Source: Planctomycetaceae bacterium (GTDB taxonomy: Bacteria; Planctomycetota; Planctomycetia; Planctomycetales; Planctomycetaceae). Taken from it: a stretch of 12,312 nt of DNA. The notes beneath the pieces are model-generated. The model saw only the letters and a program-made list of their open reading frames with translations, made no database searches and was not told the origin of the DNA. Positions 1 through 8,400 of the stretch are shown in pieces (within the stretch, counting starts at the first letter, position 1; each line of letters begins with the position of its first letter). A program made the translations under genes and the position numbers. The stretch lies in assembly GCA_020426125.1 (NCBI GenBank), contig JAGQQQ010000143.1:1-12312 (forward strand). Reading direction: 5' to 3'.

Positions 1-2
1 AC

Positions 3-425
3 GCCATCGACCTGCGCTACGGCGTCCTGCGGGACATTGCCGACAAAGTCTTTTCTGGGCAGCCGATCGACTGCTCGATGGGTTTCGTCAACGTGATCTG
101 GCAGGGGGATGCGAACGCCCGAGCCTTACAATGTCTGGCACGCACGAACTCCCCACCCGAAGTGCTGAATGTCACCGGACCGGAAACGCTGGCTGTCCGG
201 GATCTGGCGATCCGACTGGGGGAACGGCTGAGCAAACCGCCCATATTTACTGGCCGAGAGGCGGCGACGGCGTGGCTGTCCAACCCGTCGAAGTCGATCG
301 AGTGGTTTGGTCTTCCTACGGTTTCGATCGACAAGATGCTCGATGCAACCGCCAACTGGGTCAGCCAAGGGGGAGCCTCGCTCGGGAAGCCGACTCACTT
401 TCAAACTCGCGATGGAAAGTATTAA
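3..425 (+). CDS. NAD-dependent epimerase/dehydratase family protein, C-terminal part (5' end outside window)
   Basis: The reading frame is open from the left edge and ends at TAA 423-425, giving 140 residues. No start codon is implied; the N-terminal Rossmann half, with its glycine-rich NAD site and YxxxK motif, would lie outside the window. The visible part fits the C-terminal substrate-binding region of an extended short-chain dehydrogenase: an early LRYGVLRDIADKVFSGQPID stretch, then GFVNVIWQGDANARAL (the usual 'region where daughter genes are registered' helix), then the family-typical EVLNVTGPETLAVRDLA segment. Such enzymes oxidise, epimerise or dehydrate nucleotide sugars or free sugar acids using NAD(P). 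The next gene begins 2 bases after the stop, so the two are almost certainly co-transcribed. Pairing with an aldolase-type lyase suggests catabolism of a sugar or uronic acid, but the substrate cannot be read from this fragment. Confidence 0.85.
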   Translation, partial: AIDLRYGVLRDIADKVFSGQPIDCSMGFVNVIWQGDANARALQCLARTNSPPEVLNVTGPETLAVRDLAIRLGERLSKPPIFTGREAATAWLSNPSKSIEWFGLPTVSIDKMLDATANWVSQGGASLGKPTHFQTRDGKY

Positions 426-427
426 AG

Positions 428-1441
428 ATGGACTGGCGTCAACGACTTCAGCAGGGGGTTTGCCTGCCGGCGCATCCGTTAGCCCTGACCGCCGAACGCA
501 AGCTGGATGAACGGCGGCAACGGGCGTTGTCCCGGTACTATCTCGCTGCCGGGGCAGGGGGGCTGGCGACGGGAGTCCACACGACGCAGTTCGCCATTCG
601 TGACCCCCAAGTGGGGTTGCTGAAACCCGTCCTGACGATTGCCGCCGAGGAGATGGACAGACACGGCGGTCCGCTCATCCGAATTGGAGGAGTCTGCGGA
701 GAGACGAAGCAGGCCGTTCGGGAAGCGGAGCAGATTCGCGACTTAGGATATCACGCGGGCCTGTTGAGCCTCGCAGCCCTTCCCCAAGCGACGGATGCCG
801 AGTTGATCGAGCATGCCCGGCACGTCGGTGAAGTGCTGCCGATCTTCGGATTCTATTTGCAGCCGGCGGTTGGGGGACGGGTGCTCTCGTATGCCTTCTG
901 GCGAATGCTCGTTGAACTGGATTCGCTCGTCGCGATCAAGATGGCTCCGTTTAATCGCTATCAGACGCTGGATGTCATCCGGGCCGTCGCCGATTCGGGA
1001 CGAAAGGACATTGCTCTGTATACCGGCAATGATGACCACATTGTCGGTGACCTGATCACGACCTATCGGTTCGGGGAGCAGGAACTCCGCATCAACGGCG
1101 GCCTGCTAGGGCATTGGGCCGTTTGGACAAAGAGAGCGGTCGAAATTCTCGACCGTTGCCAGAAGACTCCAAACGCTCCGGAGATGATGACCCTCGATGC
1201 GGAGGTGACCGACTGCAACGCCGCGTTCTTTGACGCGGCGAATCAGTTTCGCGGCTGCATCGCGGGGATCCATGAAGTCCTCTATCGACAGGGAATCCTC
1301 GACGGCATCTGGTGCCTTGATCCCGAAGAAACACTCAGCCCTGGTCAACGCGAAGAGATCGACCGCGTTTATATGGCTTATCCGCACTTGAACGACGATG
1401 AATTCGTCGCGGAACATCGGGATGACTGGCTCCGGGGGTGA
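428..1441 (+). CDS. Dihydrodipicolinate synthase (DapA/NAL) family aldolase/lyase
   Basis: This encodes 337 residues and starts at ATG 428, two bases after the upstream stop. A weak GGAAAG site lies 8 bases before it. The frame is open further upstream, but that stretch overlaps the epimerase gene and shows no family features, so the short start is preferred. The protein looks like a class I Schiff-base TIM barrel. GVHTTQ (residues 49-54) sits where the family has its paired threonines, Tyr143 in GFYLQPAVGG corresponds to the catalytic tyrosine, and Lys171 in LVAIKMAPFNRY is the expected Schiff-base lysine. Family members make or cleave pyruvate-containing acids: dihydrodipicolinate, N-acetylneuraminate, keto-deoxy sugar acids. 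The divergent motifs (no GTTGE, no YYN) argue against housekeeping lysine biosynthesis. The neighbouring dehydrogenase favours a sugar-acid catabolic lyase or dehydratase; that part is inference. Confidence 0.85.
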   Translation: MDWRQRLQQGVCLPAHPLALTAERKLDERRQRALSRYYLAAGAGGLATGVHTTQFAIRDPQVGLLKPVLTIAAEEMDRHGGPLIRIGGVCGETKQAVREAEQIRDLGYHAGLLSLAALPQATDAELIEHARHVGEVLPIFGFYLQPAVGGRVLSYAFWRMLVELDSLVAIKMAPFNRYQTLDVIRAVADSGRKDIALYTGNDDHIVGDLITTYRFGEQELRINGGLLGHWAVWTKRAVEILDRCQKTPNAPEMMTLDAEVTDCNAAFFDAANQFRGCIAGIHEVLYRQGILDGIWCLDPEETLSPGQREEIDRVYMAYPHLNDDEFVAEHRDDWLRG

Positions 1442-1452
1442 TTCACTCTGAG

Positions 1453-2328
1453 TTAGCCTTTCAGCGACTCTACGAGATATCGATGGGGGAAGAAGTCTCG
1501 TTCCTCGGGAAGTTCCTCGAAACTGATGAGCTTATGCGAGAGTCCCAGCGCTGCGAGTCCTAACGCCCATTGACATAAGACGAGATCGAGATACGTGTTG
1601 TGCGTATATCCTCCAGAGTTGGCCGGGCGAAGTGAGCCATGCCAGTTGAGGAGATCGTCGATTCGATCCAGGAAGATGGGAGCATCTTCGTCCGACAATG
1701 CGGCGAGGATTTGGGTGACGAGTTGTGTCCGTTCACTCGCCTTTCGCGGAACTGTGGGCAACGGATTCCGTTCTGAAGGCTGCTGCAGCCACGCTTTGAA
1801 AACGCGGCTCAGCCAGAGATCTTCGGGTCGGGAGACCATCGACTTGGAATGGAGAGACTTCGGAGAATCCTCAGCGGGAAGGGCGAGCGTTGCAATCTGT
1901 GTGGCGAGATCAAGATCCCCGAGGGACAGCGCGGCGAACGAGTTTTCGAGGAGAAACTTCGGATTGGCGAGTGACCGGTCAGGTTGACTTCCAGAGATCT
2001 GTGTGCGACTGACTTCTCCAGTGTCATCCCGAGTCCAGTCCTCAACCGGAAATTCCGGTTCGGTCCCGTCCAGTCGAAGCACTTCCCAAGCGAAATGACA
2101 GGAGGCCCTCCTGGCGTCTCGAGATTCTTGTTCCAATTCCAACAGCCAGCAAACATCGGCGAGTTGGGAGCGCAAACGGGCCGCTGAGTGAGCGCGCGTC
2201 TGCACCATTTGGCCGGGATCCGACTGTTCCAATTCCTTCAGTTCTTTTATGAACGTTTGGATCCGCCGGGCCTGTGCTTCGAGGTCAATGCCCAGTTTTT
2301 GTTCGGCGTACTTTCGTATTCCGTGCAT
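1453..2328 (-). CDS. Hypothetical protein, 291 residues, helix-rich
   Basis: I do not recognise this protein with confidence. It begins at ATG 2326-2328 and stops at TAA 1453-1455, 11 bases from the convergent lyase gene. There is no clear Shine-Dalgarno site before the start. It has no signal peptide or membrane segment and looks cytoplasmic. The first 75 or so residues are charged and helical, with many Glu, Arg and Gln. The middle holds a second helical block (FLLENSFAALSLGDLDLA), and the end reads YLDLVLCQWALGLAALGLS followed by a short acidic stretch and FPHRYLVESL. That C-terminal pattern (a helix with LALA-like residues, then a proline-containing 'hpylP' type end) weakly resembles Imm49-type immunity proteins, but I would not annotate it as such without a profile search. 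It starts 21 bases after the S9 peptidase stop, so it is probably translated from the same mRNA. Confidence 0.7.
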   Translation of the reverse strand: MHGIRKYAEQKLGIDLEAQARRIQTFIKELKELEQSDPGQMVQTRAHSAARLRSQLADVCWLLELEQESRDARRASCHFAWEVLRLDGTEPEFPVEDWTRDDTGEVSRTQISGSQPDRSLANPKFLLENSFAALSLGDLDLATQIATLALPAEDSPKSLHSKSMVSRPEDLWLSRVFKAWLQQPSERNPLPTVPRKASERTQLVTQILAALSDEDAPIFLDRIDDLLNWHGSLRPANSGGYTHNTYLDLVLCQWALGLAALGLSHKLISFEELPEERDFFPHRYLVESLKG

Positions 2329-2349
2329 AGAGCAAATAAAGATAAAAAA

Positions 2350-4293
2350 TCAATTGGTCTTGGAGGTTCCGTCCAACAAGTGGGTTTTGAAGAACAGGGC
2401 GGCGGCTTCCATGAAATAGTCGGCGGTCGACTTCTTCTTGAAGCCGTGTCCCTCATCCGTGGCCAGGAGATACCAGACGTCTCCCCCGTTCTTGCGGATC
2501 TGGGCGACCATCTGTTCGCTTTCCGAGGCTGGGACACGCGGGTCGTTTAACCCCTGAGCGACGAAAAGCGGGATCGTGATCTTCGAGGCATTGGTCGTCG
2601 GAGAGATGCGTGTCAGGAACTCCCGCATCTCGGGATTCTGTTCATCGCCATATTCCGCACGACGGAGATGACGGCGATAGTCCTGGGTATTTTCCAAGAA
2701 CGTGACGAAGTTCGAGATACCGACGATATCAATCCCCGCTCGGAGCCGGTCGTTGTAGTGCGTCATCGACGAGAGCACCATGAATCCACCGTACGATCCC
2801 CCCAAGACCGCCACTCTGTGGGAATCTAACTGAGGCTGAGTTTCGATCCAGTCCAGCAAGGCCCCGATATCTTTGACGGAGTCTTCCCGTTTCATGCCGT
2901 TGTCGAGAAGGAGATAGCTTTTGCCATAGCCGTTCGATCCGCGCACGTTGGGAGCGAGCACCGCGACTCCCAGTTCGTTCACATAAAATTGAATGCTCGA
3001 ATTGAACGAAGGCCGCTCCTGGCTTTCCGGTCCGCCATGGATGTCAATCACCACCGGGAAGGGACCTTCTCCGCGAGGTTTGTAGAGAAAGGAGGGGATC
3101 GAACGCCCGTCGAACGTCTCAAAGCGAATCAACTCGGGCGTCGCAAACTGGTCACTGTTCAGGCCGCCGGTCTCGCTGTACGTCCAACGGGTCAGTTTGT
3201 CCGTGTTCAAGTCCAGCGAGAAGACATCGCTGGGGGTCTGCGGTGTGTTGAGTACCATTCCCAAATGCTGACCATCGGGGCTGAACTCCAGTCCGCCGAC
3301 GAGTCCGATGGGCAGATCGATCGTGCGTCGTTCTTTCGTCATCGTGTTCAATAAATACAGTCGGCTATACCCCTCTTCGTTCACGGTGAACGCGAGCGTC
3401 TTTCCATCGAGAGAGAGTTCCAGTCCCTCGACGTTCCAGTCAATGTCGGGCGTCAGGATTTCGATCTGACCTGTCGCGCGATTCAGGTACCGGAGCCGTT
3501 CAAACTCGCTCTGTTCATCGGAAACGAAGTAGACCCCCGTTCCGTCGGCATGGAAACGCAGACTGCCGTAGGCGACTGGCCCAGATGCGGGGTCCGTCTC
3601 ACGTAGCGGAGTCAGTTTACCAGTCGACAGATCGAGAACATGGGGATGAGATTCGTTGATGGAGACATACTGCGAGACCAACAGCAGACTGTCATCCGGG
3701 GACCAGTCCACAACACCCCATGTCCCGGATTCCTCAAGGACGGGCGTCGACTCTCCATTTACGGAAAGAAGATGGATGTCGCTGTCCCGGCCGTTGCGTC
3801 GAGTCGTGCTGTAGGCGAGACGGTCCCCCGTGTTCGCCCAGATTGCTCCCCCGTTGCGTGACTTTCCATCGGTCAGCATGCGATCGGAGCCGGTGGTCAG
3901 GTCGTAGAGAAAGAGTTGATAGAACTCCGATCCCCCGACGTCCCGGGAGAAGACGAACGCGTTGGCGTCCTTCGCCGGACTCACAGCCGCCCCACCAACC
4001 GGTTCATCAAAGAATGTGATCTGCCGGCGGGCTCCCCCCGGTTCCCGGACGACATGGAGCTGAGTCGTCTCACCAAATCGGGTGGTGATGAGAATCCCGG
4101 ACCCATCTGGCATCCAACCGGCCAGCGAAGCCGATCGCGTGTTCTGATACTGACGCAGTCGTGCGGAGAGTTCCGCAGGGATCTCCGGAATCCCCTCGAT
4201 CCGAAGGTTCCCCCGTTCGATCCGCTCCACTTGCGAGAGAGAGAAGGAGCACCACCCGAGAAGGACCACCGCAAAAACAAGGCAGCTTCGCAT
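2350..4293 (-). CDS. Secreted S9 family (prolyl oligopeptidase-type) serine peptidase
   Basis: This encodes 647 residues. ATG 4291-4293 is chosen because AGGAGT lies 8 bases upstream. An in-frame GTG at 4300-4302 would add three residues but overlaps that site. Residues 1-20 form a Sec-type signal peptide (MRSCLVFAVVLLGWCSFSLS), so the enzyme acts outside the cytoplasm. Residues about 45-385 show repeated WSPDD/FSPDG-type blades of a beta-propeller (WMPDGSGI, VDWSPDDSLLL, LEFSPDGQHLGM). The C-terminal third is the alpha/beta-hydrolase catalytic domain: HGGPESQ (oxyanion region), nucleophile Ser500 in GGSYGG, Asp584 in GLNDPRVP and His616 in DEGHGF. The triad is complete and the length is normal for dipeptidyl/acylaminoacyl peptidases of this family. 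It probably trims oligopeptides during nutrient acquisition. The unrecognised 291-residue gene follows 21 bases downstream. The 176 bases upstream to the lipoprotein gene hold no gene and may contain its own promoter. Confidence 0.93.
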   Translation of the reverse strand: MRSCLVFAVVLLGWCSFSLSQVERIERGNLRIEGIPEIPAELSARLRQYQNTRSASLAGWMPDGSGILITTRFGETTQLHVVREPGGARRQITFFDEPVGGAAVSPAKDANAFVFSRDVGGSEFYQLFLYDLTTGSDRMLTDGKSRNGGAIWANTGDRLAYSTTRRNGRDSDIHLLSVNGESTPVLEESGTWGVVDWSPDDSLLLVSQYVSINESHPHVLDLSTGKLTPLRETDPASGPVAYGSLRFHADGTGVYFVSDEQSEFERLRYLNRATGQIEILTPDIDWNVEGLELSLDGKTLAFTVNEEGYSRLYLLNTMTKERRTIDLPIGLVGGLEFSPDGQHLGMVLNTPQTPSDVFSLDLNTDKLTRWTYSETGGLNSDQFATPELIRFETFDGRSIPSFLYKPRGEGPFPVVIDIHGGPESQERPSFNSSIQFYVNELGVAVLAPNVRGSNGYGKSYLLLDNGMKREDSVKDIGALLDWIETQPQLDSHRVAVLGGSYGGFMVLSSMTHYNDRLRAGIDIVGISNFVTFLENTQDYRRHLRRAEYGDEQNPEMREFLTRISPTTNASKITIPLFVAQGLNDPRVPASESEQMVAQIRKNGGDVWYLLATDEGHGFKKKSTADYFMEAAALFFKTHLLDGTSKTN

Positions 4294-4469
4294 GACCAGC
4301 ACTCCTATTCGAACGCTAAAACGACGAATGTCGAAACACCATGACCCACGATTTGAGTGGTGTCATCATGATATTTTTTGAGGTGAAATGGAATTGAGTG
4401 AAACTTCGGCGGACTATGAATTGCCCGACGACCGAACGTTTCCCTCCGCAGTGCTTCGCAGAATCTCAT

Positions 4470-5315
4470 TTATGCCGTTGGCGACTTCTTTGTTCCACCC
4501 GCAAACCGGCGCCAAAGTCCATGAATGAGGTAAAGCGGCACCCCCAAAAGGATGGCCAAGGGAGTCAGGACGATCCCCCCAAAGATGAGGGCGTCCGTGA
4601 GGAATTGCACGGATTTGATCAGCAGCCGGACGCTGGTTCGAACCGTCTCGAAGATGTGCCAGGCGCCGGAGACGGGGGCGGACAATCCCGAGGGACGGAG
4701 CGTCAACTGAATGGTGGAAAAGGCGACTCGCTGTTCCAGCGAAGCCAGTTGCCCCTGAAACTGTTCGACTTGTGTGCGGATTTCGGTCAGTTCGCGGTAA
4801 ATGGCCATGATATTCTCGGCGTCCCGTTTCTGTTCTCGGGACTCCGCCAGCAATGCTTGAAGTTCGCTCTCCGTTGCGCGCAATGTTTTTAAGCGAGCTT
4901 CCAAGTCGACAACTCGATCTGTGACATCTTCCGTTGTCAGGTGCTCGCGGTCGACTTCCTTGGCGAGGCCCTTGAGATGGTCCACCGCCGCTGTAAGTTG
5001 TTCTTGAGGAACTTTCAGTGTCAGTGTGTAATGCATCAGCTGATCGTATCGCTGCGCATCCACGGACTCGACGTAACCGCCCAGCGAACTCGTGTAATCC
5101 TGGATCGCCTGGACGGTCTGTTCGGTCTCATCAACAACAAGCGCGAGTTCGACCGTTTGGATGAGCATTCGTGGAGCCGAAATGGGAGCTGCCGAGGTCC
5201 CGCCCGAACCAGACTGAGCTTGGGCCACCATCACGCTTGGCTGCCCAGACATTGGCTGAGCCCCGCACCCTGTGGTCAACAGCAGCGCCAAACTGAACGC
5301 AAGAAAGCTTTTCAT
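4470..5315 (-). CDS. DUF4349-type lipoprotein with coiled coil and C-terminal membrane helix
   Basis: This encodes 281 residues from ATG 5313-5315, which has GGGAG 8 bases upstream. Another ATG two codons earlier would leave only 2 bases, and a frame extension to 5396 lacks a signal at its start. Residues 1-17 form a lipoprotein signal with lipobox LTTGC (Cys17). A low-complexity Ser/Gly/Gln linker runs to about residue 48. Next comes the DUF4349-like core: a conserved strand (RMLIQTVELALVVDETEQTV), SLGGYVESV, and TLTLKVPQEQLTAAVDHL. A coiled coil follows at about 130-200 (VVDLEARLKTLRATESELQALL onward). Then FSTIQLTLRP leads to a membrane segment at about 243-268 and a basic tail. The function of DUF4349 proteins is not established; the layout suggests an envelope-anchored sensor or structural protein. 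The long coiled coil separates this family from simple lipoproteins. The haem CxxCH gene ends 91 bases upstream. Confidence 0.88.
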   Translation of the reverse strand: MKSFLAFSLALLLTTGCGAQPMSGQPSVMVAQAQSGSGGTSAAPISAPRMLIQTVELALVVDETEQTVQAIQDYTSSLGGYVESVDAQRYDQLMHYTLTLKVPQEQLTAAVDHLKGLAKEVDREHLTTEDVTDRVVDLEARLKTLRATESELQALLAESREQKRDAENIMAIYRELTEIRTQVEQFQGQLASLEQRVAFSTIQLTLRPSGLSAPVSGAWHIFETVRTSVRLLIKSVQFLTDALIFGGIVLTPLAILLGVPLYLIHGLWRRFAGGTKKSPTA

Positions 5316-5370
5316 CGTCATCGCTCCCGGTCTGCCGAAGGGCCTGTCAGGGCCGTGCGAAACACGTCTT

Positions 5371-5401
5371 CCCGTCTCCCGAACCCCGAATCCCAAACCC
5401 C
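5371..5401 (-). other. G-quadruplex-capable tract in the leader of the DUF4349 gene
   Basis: On the minus strand, which is the mRNA sense for the flanking genes, five G runs of 3-4 bases are separated by loops of 3-4 bases (plus-strand C runs at 5371-5373, 5378-5380, 5384-5387, 5392-5394 and 5398-5401). This meets the usual G3+N1-7 rule with one spare run. It starts 5 bases past the haem-protein stop codon and lies about 55-85 bases before the lipoprotein start. The near-periodic GGG-ATTC-like pattern also looks like a short degenerate tandem repeat. A short imperfect GC hairpin (5341-5354) lies between it and the start codon. Folding and any regulatory effect are inference. Confidence 0.6.
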
Positions 5402-5406
5402 GTTCC

Positions 5407-8400
5407 TCAATGCCCCTCCATCGGCGCCGGCGTCTTTAATGTTGACAGGTACTCCACCAGATCCCGAATTTGCGATTTACTGAGTTGCTTCACAATGTCT
5501 TCGGGCATCCCCGATTTTCCAATTGCGCGATCGTCAATGTCATCCTTGACGACCGTGATCACTTCTCCGGTCGGTTTGACGAGTTTGTAAGTTGTCGCGT
5601 CCTCGCCGCGCATGACTCCGGAGACGATGCGACCATCGGCCAGAGCGAAGACGACCGTTTCAAAGCCTTTGGCAATCTTCGCACTGGGAAGGACCATCGA
5701 TTCCAACAGGTATTCGCGTGTTTTGTCCTTCGCCACGCCGGACAGGTCGGGGCCGACTTCGCCGCCGTTGCCGTTGACCTTGTGACAGCGACGGCAGGAC
5801 GCCGCCGCATTGCCAAAGAAGACGGCGTAGCCTCGCTCCGCGTCTCCCCCTTGAAGTGTCATCCGGTAATGCGACAACGGATCACTCTTGTCGCGAGCCG
5901 CTTCGATCTTTGCCAACCGATCTCGGAAATCGTCTCCCTTGCGGGACTCCGCCGCGTCCAGCAGGTCAAGTTGAACTTCGGGAGCGACCTTCCCAGCGAG
6001 GTATCGATTCAGTTGTTCGAGCAGAACATTGTCGGCTTCAGGGGACGTCATCTTCCCTAAAACGTCGACGGCTGTTTGCTGCTCGATTTGCGTTCCCGAC
6101 TTGAGAACCTCAGAGAGCTTCGGCAAAGTTTTGTCGGGAGTCCGTTCGGCGGAGAGTCGCAAGGCCTGTGCTCGGATCAGGTCATTTTCGTCTTCGAGTC
6201 CTTGAGCCAGCAGAGCATCCAGGCTCTCTACGCCGATGGCCACCAGCGCGGTCAATGCCTCTCGACGCGTCTTGGGACTGGATTCGTCACTATGGAACAT
6301 GGCGACCAGTTGATCCCCCAATTCGGGGATCTTGTATTTGCCAGCGAGTTGAACGGCCTTTCCACGCAACTCATCCGAGCCGATCAGCATCCCCGGCAAT
6401 GACGCACGCACGGCAGCCGTCGCCCCGTCCAACGATCGTTCGCCGATTGGCCGATACTCGTTCGTGACTCGATCCAGGTTCGGCGGAGCATCCCAGAGCA
6501 GGAGCTCGTCCATCGCTTCCATCCGCAGGGGCTCCGCGATCTTGCCGTTCGCCGCGATGCTAGCGACGACTTGTGCGTTCTCCGCCGATCCCAGTCGGAA
6601 GTTGGCATTCATTACCCGTCGAACGAATGCATCCGACATGAGGGCGACATCGGGCAATTCCGCGAGCGAGGGGAGGGCAAGTTCGATATTCAAGTCGTGA
6701 ATCGCTCTTGCCGCCTCCAGCGAGAGAGCGGCATCGACGTCATTCAAAAACTGAGAGAGCAGGGGAGATCGCAACCGACGCATGGCGAGGATCGCCCCGA
6801 GTCGCACCGACCGCGACGAATGGCCAGACAACTCCGCCAACTGGTCTTCGGTCGCGACACCGAGCAGCCCCATCGCAGCGCAATGGCGAATCACGGCATC
6901 CGCGTCCGCGTTCGATTCGAGCAGTTTCACGAGCGAGCCCAATGAGTCCGCATCGGTCCCGAGTTTGCCGAGAGCGATCGCCGCCAGCGATTGTTCTCGC
7001 GGCGTTCCTGCGGAGAGTCGCTTCACAAGATCCGTTCGAGCGGATGAGATATGACCATCGCCCAGTTCCCGAATAGCCTGTGCTCGGACTTCGGCGTCTC
7101 CGTCTTTGAGGAGCGCGAGGAGCGTCGCCGCATCCGTTTTCCCTTCCCGCACCAGCTTTCCCAGTGCCCAGATCGCATGGATGCGAGGAATGGTCCCTTG
7201 TTCGTTCTCAATGACCTGTGTGAGTTGATCGACGGCCCCACGTTCCGCGAGTTGCAGATGGGCCCGCTGACGGACGCGGCGGTCAGCGTGGTCGAGCAGT
7301 TCGCCGAGTCGCTGCGTCGTGAGAGTGGTGAAGCCTTCTCGCATCAGTTCTTGCGCTTCGAGGACCTCGGGAGCGGTTCTTAGATTGGGATCACTAAAGG
7401 TGTAGAGACGGCCTTTGCCGGGGCCGTTCCAGCCGTCGACCCAGTCGGTCACGTACATCCGACCGTCATACCCAAAGTCGACATCGGTTGCGAGGATCGA
7501 TTGCAGGAACCAGTGTTTGTCAATGACTTCAAAGGAGGCTCCCTTCGGCTGGAGCGCGAAAGACCAGATGCCGCTGTTCACGGACGATCCGCGAAAGTCG
7601 GCGAGGAAGAAATGGTTGTCATACCGATCCGGAAGACCGACGCCGGGGTACGCGACGAGTCCGCTGGGGCCGTCCCCAAGATGAACGATCGGGGGCACAA
7701 TGTAGGCCGGTTGCACTTCAGTTGTGAGACCGTCTGCACGATACGGATACCACATCCGTTCTCGGTTCCAGGGACCGCGATCGGACAGGTACTGATAGTA
7801 CATCCGCCAGCCGGTATCGCCCCCTTCAACGACGTGCACCCAACGGGCCTGATCGCCGCTGTCGGAGTTGTTGTCCCCAGTGAAGAGATTTCCGTAATCG
7901 TCGAAAGCTAACTCTTGCGGATTTCTCAGGCCAAAGGCAAACACTTCGAGGTTGGAACCATCCCGCTCACAGCGGAAGACCGCTCCCGTATCCGGATGGT
8001 AGAGACGGTTCCCCTCTTTGGTGAGAACATTGAAACCCCGGTCGCCGATGCTGAAGTAAATACGGCCATCGTACCCGAGCGTGAGGCCGTGCATATCGTG
8101 ACCACGGAACGCCACACGAATGCCATACCCTTCGCTCAGGACCTTCTTCTCATCGGCGATGCCATCGTTGTTGCTGTCGTGGAACAGATACAGCTTGGGA
8201 ATGCAGGTGTAGTAGACATCGTCTTCGATCGCGAGGATGCCGGCGCCGGTGCCATCGAGGACATCGTTGAAGCCGTCGACGAAGATTGTCGCTTTGTCAG
8301 CGGTTCCATCGCCATCGGTATCTTCCAGCAGGCGAAGGCGATCTTGCTCCTTGGTGTAATCCTGAACGTCGGCGCCCAGAAACAGTTCGAACATCTCTCG

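Noticed and set aside
131..427. In-frame upstream extension of the DapA-family gene (99 extra residues)
   Set aside because: It overlaps the epimerase gene in another frame, its translation has no family features, and the protein aligns from ATG 428.
4294..4469. Terminator or promoter between the DUF4349 and S9 peptidase genes
   Set aside because: I found no hairpin followed by a U tract on the minus strand and no convincing -35/-10 pair; the T run near 4375 is in the wrong orientation.
5316..5396. 27-residue upstream extension of the DUF4349 lipoprotein
   Set aside because: It would bury the lipoprotein signal peptide and run through the G-rich tract; GGGAG is well placed for ATG 5315.
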